Of a stretch of DNA of 11,143 nt, positions 4,927 through 11,143 are shown piece by piece. Position numbers and translations under genes: made by a program. The notes beneath the pieces were generated by a model. The model was not told the DNA's origin, ran no database searches, and saw only the letters and a list, made by a program, of their open reading frames with translations. The DNA is from Phycisphaerae bacterium (GTDB taxonomy: Bacteria > Planctomycetota > Phycisphaerae > UBA1845 > Fen-1342), in the NCBI GenBank assembly GCA_022842805.1, contig JALHOX010000113.1, positions 1 through 11,143 of the forward strand. The letters run 5' to 3'. Each line of letters starts with the position of its first letter. The stretch's first letter is position 1.

Positions 4927-5754
4927 GAATCCGGCGCCGAAGAGGGTGGCCGCGACGATGGTGACGAGCGAGCGTCCGCCGATGAGGCCGCGGACGATGT
5001 GTGGGGCGATCAGACCGACGAAGGCGATGGGGCCGCAAAAGCCGACGATGATGGCGGTGAGCGCGCCGATGGCAAGCAGGCAGCTCCAGACGATCGGCCC
5101 GGCCGCGACGCCGCGGGAGGCCGCGACAGCGTCGCCGAAGGCGAGCAGATCGAGCCCGCGATGGGAGAGCAGGCAGATGGCGAGCGCGGGGAGCAGCGCG
5201 GCGGCGACGATGCCGGCGTGGCGTAGCTCCACGGTGACAAGCGAGCCCATGAGCCAGCGGACGATTTCGTTGGTGATGGTGGCGTCGGCGAGGTAAGTGG
5301 CGAGGACGATGCCCGCGGAGCTCATCGAGGCGACGCAGACGCCGACGAGGAGCAGATAAGCACGGTCGCGGATGGCGTGGCCGCGGGCCATCCAGGCGAT
5401 CATGGCGATGGCGCTCAGGGCGCCGCCGATGGCGAGCTCGGAAACGACCGGCAAACCAAGCCAGCGCGAGCGGATGTCGGTGAGGATGCCGACGGAGGCG
5501 GCGAAAGCGGCGGCGCTGGAGATGCCGAGGGTGTCGGGGGTGGCGAGGGGGTTGCGGAAGATGATTTGAAAGACGGCGCCGCCGAGAGCGAGGCCCGCGC
5601 CGGCGACGGCGGCGAGCGCGACGCGCGGGACGCGGAGTTGCCAGAAGATGCCGGGGGCGGCGGGGTCGAGGACCTCGGCGAGGCGAATGGAATGGCGACC
5701 GATGAAGGCGGAGCAACCGACCGCGGCGAGGGTCGCGAGGAGGAGCAAAAGCAT
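4786..5754 (-). CDS. FecCD-type ABC transporter permease (iron-siderophore or cobalamin)
   Basis: A 322-residue membrane protein of the FecCD/BtuC family, which forms the channel of importers for iron chelates, haem or vitamin B12. LRVPRVALAAVAGAGLALGG (40-59) followed by NPLATPDTLGIS (68-79) is the family signature. GPIAFVGLIAPHIVRGLIGG (241-260) is the conserved loop near the ATPase-coupling region. LTSIGGAMFFIWLLRR (297-312) is the usual C-terminal end. Hydrophobic segments throughout fit about ten helices. Start is ATG 5754, just before the first helix (MLLLLLATLAAV); an in-frame TTG at 5775 adds seven residues and has a weak GGA upstream, so the start is open. It lies 76 bases after the second lipoprotein gene on the same strand. 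Its substrate-binding protein and ATPase are not in the window, which is unusual, since the three are normally adjacent. Its 3' end overlaps rsmD on the other strand. Confidence 0.85.
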   Translation of the reverse strand: MLLLLLATLAAVGCSAFIGRHSIRLAEVLDPAAPGIFWQLRVPRVALAAVAGAGLALGGAVFQIIFRNPLATPDTLGISSAAAFAASVGILTDIRSRWLGLPVVSELAIGGALSAIAMIAWMARGHAIRDRAYLLLVGVCVASMSSAGIVLATYLADATITNEIVRWLMGSLVTVELRHAGIVAAALLPALAICLLSHRGLDLLAFGDAVAASRGVAAGPIVWSCLLAIGALTAIIVGFCGPIAFVGLIAPHIVRGLIGGRSLVTIVAATLFGAGFLPLCDALARVISDYELPVGVLTSIGGAMFFIWLLRRDSRIGGAARG

Positions 5755-5830
5755 GTTTCGGTTGAAGAGCGGCAAGGCGAATTCCGATTGTGCGTCCTGC
5801 GCGCGGTCGTGCGAGGTCCGTGGCGGCGTG

Positions 5831-6508
5831 CTATTGCTCGGGCTTCTCGCGCTCTTCGGCGTCGTGTTTGTAGAAGACCTTGGCGATGCGGCGGGCGGCG
5901 TCGTGGGCGAGGGCGCGGGCTTCGCGATCGACGGTTTCGGGGCCGCCGCGTTCGGTCGGCGGGCGATTGACGCGGAAGGCGCGGCCCTCGCGCTCCTGGG
6001 GGGAGGCGGGCCAGAGGACGGCTTTGTCGTCGGGATCGTCGACGCCGATGAGCTTGGCCGTGAAATCCGCCAGCGGGCTGATGATGGGCGAATCGCCGCG
6101 CTCGGTGAGGACGAGGTCGCGCAGTCGGATGTAGAGGACGTAGTTGCAATTGGCCTCGCGCCCGACGCGCTGCAGGCTCCAGCGCGGGAAGTCGACATTG
6201 GCCTGCTGGAGGCGGCGCAGTTCTTCGGGGGCGAGGACGTCGATATTTACGCGCTGCAGGCGGAGGATTTCGGTTAGCTTTTCCTGCACTGCGAAGCTGA
6301 AGAGCGGATTGTCGAAGTCGTTGCGGGCGGGCTCGATGAGCACGGCGAGTCGGCCGCCGGTGAACTCGAACTCGGGCGGCTGCCACTGGCGCGGCTGAAG
6401 GAAGTAGAGCGCGGAGCCGAGGCTGGCACAGCCCGCGAGCGCGAGGGTCGAGGCGAGCGCGAGGAATGCCACGGCGCGCGGCAGACAGCGGGGCCGCACG
6501 CGGTTCAC
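5831..6508 (-). CDS. Lipoprotein, second of a related pair
   Basis: A 225-residue predicted lipoprotein. A signal peptide (RAVAFLALASTLALAGC) ends at Cys27 in a good lipobox LAGC. The mature part has GRLAVLIEPARNDFDNPLFS (52-71), a helix to about 85, VNIDVLAPEELRRL (87-100), then EANCNYVLYIRLRDLVLTE (118-136) and a closing helix REARALAHDAARRIAKVFY. The layout of beta strand, helix and a 'cNYVLYIRL' strand resembles the fold shared by LpoB, TolB N-terminal and CsgG-like lipoproteins; this is a resemblance, not a family assignment. It clearly resembles the neighbour at 6505-7185. Start is GTG 6508, overlapping the neighbour's TGA as GTGA and preceded by AAGGAG with five bases between. Translation is therefore likely coupled. 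It probably sits in the outer membrane. Confidence 0.8.
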   Translation of the reverse strand: MNRVRPRCLPRAVAFLALASTLALAGCASLGSALYFLQPRQWQPPEFEFTGGRLAVLIEPARNDFDNPLFSFAVQEKLTEILRLQRVNIDVLAPEELRRLQQANVDFPRWSLQRVGREANCNYVLYIRLRDLVLTERGDSPIISPLADFTAKLIGVDDPDDKAVLWPASPQEREGRAFRVNRPPTERGGPETVDREARALAHDAARRIAKVFYKHDAEEREKPEQ

Positions 6509-7181
6509 AGCTTCTCCTTGCGGTCGTAGAACTTTTGGGCGACTTCGCGGGCGAAGGTCTCCATGGTCAACTTGCGGATGGAGACGTCATCGGTGCCGTA
6601 TTCGCCGGTGGAGTCCGCGGGGTAGGTCGTTTCGACGACGGTGCGATAAGGCGGCGCGGTATCGGCGGCGGTGGAGTCGAAGATTTTTACGTTGGCCGAG
6701 ATGCGGCCGCGGAACAGGTGGGGGCTATCGGGTTCGCGGGTGGTGTATTGGGTGAGCTCGATAAAGAGCACGCGATCGGCCCCGAGTTTTTCGCCGAGTT
6801 CGCACGGGCTGCGGCGGTCCCAGTTGGGCTCGCGCTGCTGATATTGCACGACCTGCTGCGACGGGACGAACGTGACGCCCTTCACCTGCGGACCGAGGGC
6901 GTCTTCGATGTGTCGGCCGATTTCCAGCTGGACGTAGGGATATTCGAAGAGCGTGTCCATCTCGGCCCAGACCGCGACGGCGATCTTTTTGTCGTTCAGG
7001 TAGGGCCACTCGGCGGGCACATCGCGGGTGGGCTCGTTGCCGAAGAGCACCGCCCCCGCCGCCATGAGCTTGCAGCCGGTCGCGGAGGCCAGGAGTGCGA
7101 GGCTCGCGGCCAATATGGACGCGGCGAACAGGCTCTGCTTGGCGCGGGGGGAACATGGGAGCCGATGGAGACGATGGTGGG

Positions 7182-7185
<4 letters not shown>
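6505..7185 (-). CDS. Lipoprotein, first of a related pair
   Basis: A 226-residue predicted lipoprotein with a long basic N-terminus, a hydrophobic stretch (LFAASILAASLALLASATGC) and the lipid-modified Cys38. The mature part holds KKIAVAVWAEMDTLFEYPYV (66-85), a helix, GVTFVPSQQVVQYQQ (103-117), then LGEKLGADRVLFIELTQYTT (130-149) and a final helix FAREVAQKFYDRK. The order and wording match the next gene (VLFIEL against VLYIRL, the +W about 20 residues before, the closing A-x-x-A-x-x-FY helix), so the two probably arose by duplication. I do not recognise the family; an LpoB/TolB-N-like fold is a guess. ATG 7185 overlaps the stop of pckA as ATGA, so translation is probably coupled to pckA. Confidence 0.78.
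6514..6519 (-). promoter_or_regulatory. Ribosome binding site inside the first lipoprotein gene
   Basis: Read on the minus strand this is AAGGAG, five bases before GTG 6508. It sets the start of the second lipoprotein gene at a GTG that overlaps the preceding stop. Confidence 0.75.
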
Positions 7186-8780
<1,595 letters not shown>

Positions 8781-8944
8781 GCGGCTGTCCTATGTCGCTC
8801 GACGCGGCGGCGCGGCAAACGCGCGGCGGGTGAGCGCATGCACTTTCCCAATTTCATTATCGGCAGTTTCTGCGCCTGCCGCAAATTGCCTCGAGGGGCG
8901 TGTCTGCCGGCTCAATCGGCAGTGTCGGGCGAATCGGAGGAAAT

Positions 8945-8979
8945 GCAGAATGAAGAATGCAGAATGCAGAATGCAGAAA
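8945..8979. repeat. Tandem 7-base repeat, five units
   Basis: GCAGAAT is repeated: GCAGAAT, GAAGAAT, GCAGAAT, GCAGAAT, GCAGAAA. One unit has C changed to A and the last has its final T changed to A. Similar GCAGAAT strings are, as I recall, scattered in many planctomycete intergenic regions and are often mistranslated as 'AECRMQN'. Confidence 0.85.
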
Positions 8980-9020
8980 TGAACCCCCGTTAGCGCTCGC
9001 GATTCCGGCCCGGTTTTGAC

Positions 9021-9042
9021 GTTTCAATGTTTCAGCGTTTTT
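9021..9042. repeat. Short imperfect 8-base repeat
   Basis: GTTTCAAT, GTTTCAGC and GTTTTT follow one another with an 8-base period. It lies 42 bases after the 7-base tandem repeat, in the same intergenic region. Confidence 0.5.
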
Positions 9043-9110
9043 ACCGGCCCTCGGCCGCGCAAAACCCGCCCCGTCCTGAAATTGCCGATGAAACCAGATA
9101 TCGCGCCTCC

Positions 9111-9115
9111 GGGAG
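9111..9115 (+). promoter_or_regulatory. Ribosome binding site choosing ATG 9121
   Basis: GGGAG lies five bases before ATG 9121. The earlier in-frame ATG at 9088 has no such site, so 9121 is preferred. Confidence 0.65.
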
Positions 9116-9120
9116 AGCCC

Positions 9121-11143
9121 ATGGATCCGCTCAAGATTGGTCAGGTCGTTCGCGTCGACGGCGACAACATTGAAGTGCAGATCACCGTCAACGACCTTGT
9201 GATCGACTATCACGGCACTCAGTATCGCGTCGGCCGACTCGGCACGTATATCACCGTGCCGATCGAGAACTGCACGCTCATTGGATATGTGACGAAGTGC
9301 GGCGTGAGCGGCGAACTGGAGCCGGGGCCGAACCCGCAGGGGCCGCGGCGTCTGTCGCTGCACGCGCAGCTATTGGGGACGATCAAGGCGGACCGCTTCT
9401 CGCGCGGCGTGAGCGAGTATCCGACGATCGGCGACAGCGTGCGGCTGGGCGTCGACGAAGACTTCGAGTTGATCTTCGGCACGTTTGAGGAAGTCGCCAA
9501 TAAAGGCGGCGTGCGTAAGTCGTTCAGCATGGGGCGATTCGCCGTCGACAACGACTTTGAAGTGCGCGTGCTGGGCAAAGAGTTTTTTGCGAAGCACGTG
9601 GCGGTGATGGGAAACTCGGGTTCGGGAAAGAGCTGCACCACGGCGAAGATCGTCTATGAGGCGCTGCGGCTGCCCGAGTCGCAGGTGGTGATGTTTGACA
9701 TGCACGGCGAATACCTGAACGCCTTCTCGGGCGACGACGGCAAGCCGCTGCCGAATGTGACCTATCTCTCCGACCGCAATCTGATCCTGCCCTACTGGAT
9801 GCTGGGCTTTGAGGAGTTTGAGCGGCTGTTCCTCGACACCAGCAACCCGCAGAACGAGACGGCGCAGCGAATCTTCCTGCGCGATGCGTTTCGCAAGCTG
9901 AAGCTGACGGCGGCGAAGGAGCTGAACCTCGAGTTCGATTACAGCGTCGAAACGCCGGTCTACTTCTCGATCGAGCAGTTGAAGATGCTGGCGGAGAACC
10001 TGAACGAAGCGCGCTATCTGTTGAACAGCGAGAACTACGCCTTTTCACGCCTGCCGTTTCGCCAGTTGCCGCCCGATGAGCAGGAGCATCTGCTGCTGAC
10101 GCGGCGAATGGAGTTCAACAAGGGCAACGCCGAGGGCGAGACGCCGCACGCGACGTTTCACGGCCGATTGCTGGGCTTTGTGAATCTGCTGGAGTCGCGC
10201 CTGAATGATCCGCGCTACGACTTCATTCTGAAGCCGTTTGAGCAGGTGAAGCGCAATCCGGAGCTGGCCCCCTACTTCAAGCCCGAGATGGGCGCGCGTG
10301 AGCTGTCGGGCGCCGTCGCGTCGGTGTTGCGGCAGGTGCTGGGTCGGCTGGGCGGTCGCAAGAATCTAACGATCATCGACCTTTCGGGTCTGCCGTTCGA
10401 CGTGGTCGATGTGACCGTCGCGGTGATGACGCGAGCGCTGTTTGAGTTCAACTTCTGGACGCCGGTCGAGAACCGGCAGCCGACGCTGATTGTGTATGAG
10501 GAGGCGCACAACTACCTGCCGCGTAAGCCGATCGCCAACCGCAAGACCTTCGCGCGCGAGGCGGTGGAAAAGGTGGCGAAGGAAGGCCGTAAGTACGGCG
10601 TTTCGGCGATGGTGGTGAGCCAGCGGCCGAGCGAAATCTCGGAGACGCTGCTGTCGCAGTGCAACAGCATGGTGCTGATGCGCATGAACAACCCGGATGA
10701 TCAGGAATATGCGGCGCGGGTGGTGAGCGACCAGTTCCGCAGCCTGATCTCGCTGTTGCCGAGTCTGAAGCCGGGCGAGGGGTTTGTGATCGGCGATTCG
10801 GTGCTGATGCCGATGCGGACGCTGATCGACCTGCCGCCACGATTGCCGCGCAGCAACGACGTGGACTTTTTCGGATTGTGGAGCCAGGGGGCGAAACCGC
10901 TGGGGGTGGAGACGATCGTGCAGCGCTGGTGGCGCAAGGATCGGACGGCCTTTGCCAACGAAGCCGGGGCCGGGACTGCCGATCCGCCGCGGGCCGCTCC
11001 GGGCAACGCGCGTGGTCCGATGGCGGGCGGTGGCGGGTCGTCGATCAGCGGGCTCCCGCAGGGCACAGCGGCGAATGGCCTTCCGAACCTGATCCAGCCG
11101 CGGCAAAACCCGACTCCGCCGGGCGGGCCGCAGCCGCCGGCGG
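9121..11143 (+). CDS. HerA-type hexameric ATPase/helicase, 3' end beyond window
   Basis: At least 674 residues, no stop before the window edge. Residues about 4-110 (KIGQVVRVDGDNIEVQIT, YRVGRLGTYITVPI, LGTIKADRFSRGVSEYPTIG) form a small beta-barrel of the HAS type that opens HerA proteins. A central ATPase follows: Walker A GNSGSGKS at 164-171 (Lys170), FDMHGEYLN just after 180-200, Walker B TLIVYEEAH at 455-463, and SQRPSEISETLLSQCNS from 500, the usual sensor and arginine-finger region of the HerA/FtsK group. A helical insertion lies between about 235 and 400. From about residue 620 the sequence becomes rich in G, P, A and Q, a flexible tail. Archaeal HerA works with the nuclease NurA in DNA end resection, and bacterial relatives also pair with SIR2, DUF4297 or other effectors in phage defence. 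No partner lies upstream; one may follow downstream. It diverges from pckA. Confidence 0.9.
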   Translation, partial: MDPLKIGQVVRVDGDNIEVQITVNDLVIDYHGTQYRVGRLGTYITVPIENCTLIGYVTKCGVSGELEPGPNPQGPRRLSLHAQLLGTIKADRFSRGVSEYPTIGDSVRLGVDEDFELIFGTFEEVANKGGVRKSFSMGRFAVDNDFEVRVLGKEFFAKHVAVMGNSGSGKSCTTAKIVYEALRLPESQVVMFDMHGEYLNAFSGDDGKPLPNVTYLSDRNLILPYWMLGFEEFERLFLDTSNPQNETAQRIFLRDAFRKLKLTAAKELNLEFDYSVETPVYFSIEQLKMLAENLNEARYLLNSENYAFSRLPFRQLPPDEQEHLLLTRRMEFNKGNAEGETPHATFHGRLLGFVNLLESRLNDPRYDFILKPFEQVKRNPELAPYFKPEMGARELSGAVASVLRQVLGRLGGRKNLTIIDLSGLPFDVVDVTVAVMTRALFEFNFWTPVENRQPTLIVYEEAHNYLPRKPIANRKTFAREAVEKVAKEGRKYGVSAMVVSQRPSEISETLLSQCNSMVLMRMNNPDDQEYAARVVSDQFRSLISLLPSLKPGEGFVIGDSVLMPMRTLIDLPPRLPRSNDVDFFGLWSQGAKPLGVETIVQRWWRKDRTAFANEAGAGTADPPRAAPGNARGPMAGGGGSSISGLPQGTAANGLPNLIQPRQNPTPPGGPQPPA

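Larger units (their letters stand above)
8781..9120. promoter_or_regulatory. Divergent intergenic region between pckA and the HerA-type gene
   Basis: These 340 bases contain no supported gene and must carry promoters for both neighbours. They hold two tandem repeats (8945-8979, 9021-9042) and a weak inverted pair TGCCG...CGGCA near 8907-8923. A TTGACG at 9016-9021, 17 bases before TTTTAC, could be a sigma-70 type promoter for the right-hand gene, but the -10 match is poor. An in-frame ATG at 9088 lies before the preferred start at 9121. Confidence 0.45.

Noticed and set aside
4304..5716. 470-codon arginine- and proline-rich frame on the minus strand
   Set aside because: Frame-shifted shadow of the permease and of the antisense of rsmD; no plausible protein character.

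Overview
The window looks like a chromosomal segment of a planctomycete (Planctomycetota; I cannot fix the class). The clues are a short membrane protein ending in a CxxCxYDLRG...RCPECG zinc ribbon, a UVR-motif protein of a type common in that phylum, GTAG-footed palindromic repeats, and high-GC codon use in the housekeeping genes. No tRNA, rRNA or CRISPR array is visible.

Region 1 (1 to about 2660) is an accessory patch, visibly less GC-rich apart from its mobile elements. It holds a gene-poor left edge, a deletion-derived mini-element (349-654), a small membrane zinc-ribbon gene (846-1361), a complete REP-associated tyrosine transposase (RAYT) element (about 1361-2029, transposase on the minus strand), and a membrane-anchored protein with two BamE-like repeats (2053-2658). 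Both mobile elements have the same ends: inverted hairpins GGTGGGC-NNN-GCCCACC with a GTAG/CTAC foot. The mini-element keeps both ends and the start and finish of the transposase gene but has lost its catalytic middle.

Region 2 (2661-3309) begins abruptly with the 3' end of a high-GC gene whose 5' part is missing. It continues into an intergenic stretch with three more small hairpins whose stems differ from the RAYT element ends but have the same build.

Region 3 (3310-8780) is core genome. A UVR-motif protein (minus) diverges from rsmD (plus). rsmD runs 141 bases tail-to-tail into a minus-strand FecCD-type ABC permease. Upstream on the minus strand, ATP-type PEP carboxykinase (pckA) is followed by two related lipoprotein genes, each joined to the gene before by a 4-base overlap. 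pckA and the two lipoproteins therefore look like one translationally coupled unit, with the permease 76 bases further on.

Region 4 (8781-11143) is a divergent intergenic stretch with two short tandem repeats, then the first 674 codons of a HerA-type hexameric ATPase that runs off the right edge. Its usual partner (NurA or another nuclease or effector) is not in the window.

The strongest candidate for something unusual is the RAYT pair: one full copy and one internally deleted copy with shared REP ends, which suggests a RAYT that moves, with a MITE-like derivative, rather than a fixed single-copy RAYT.
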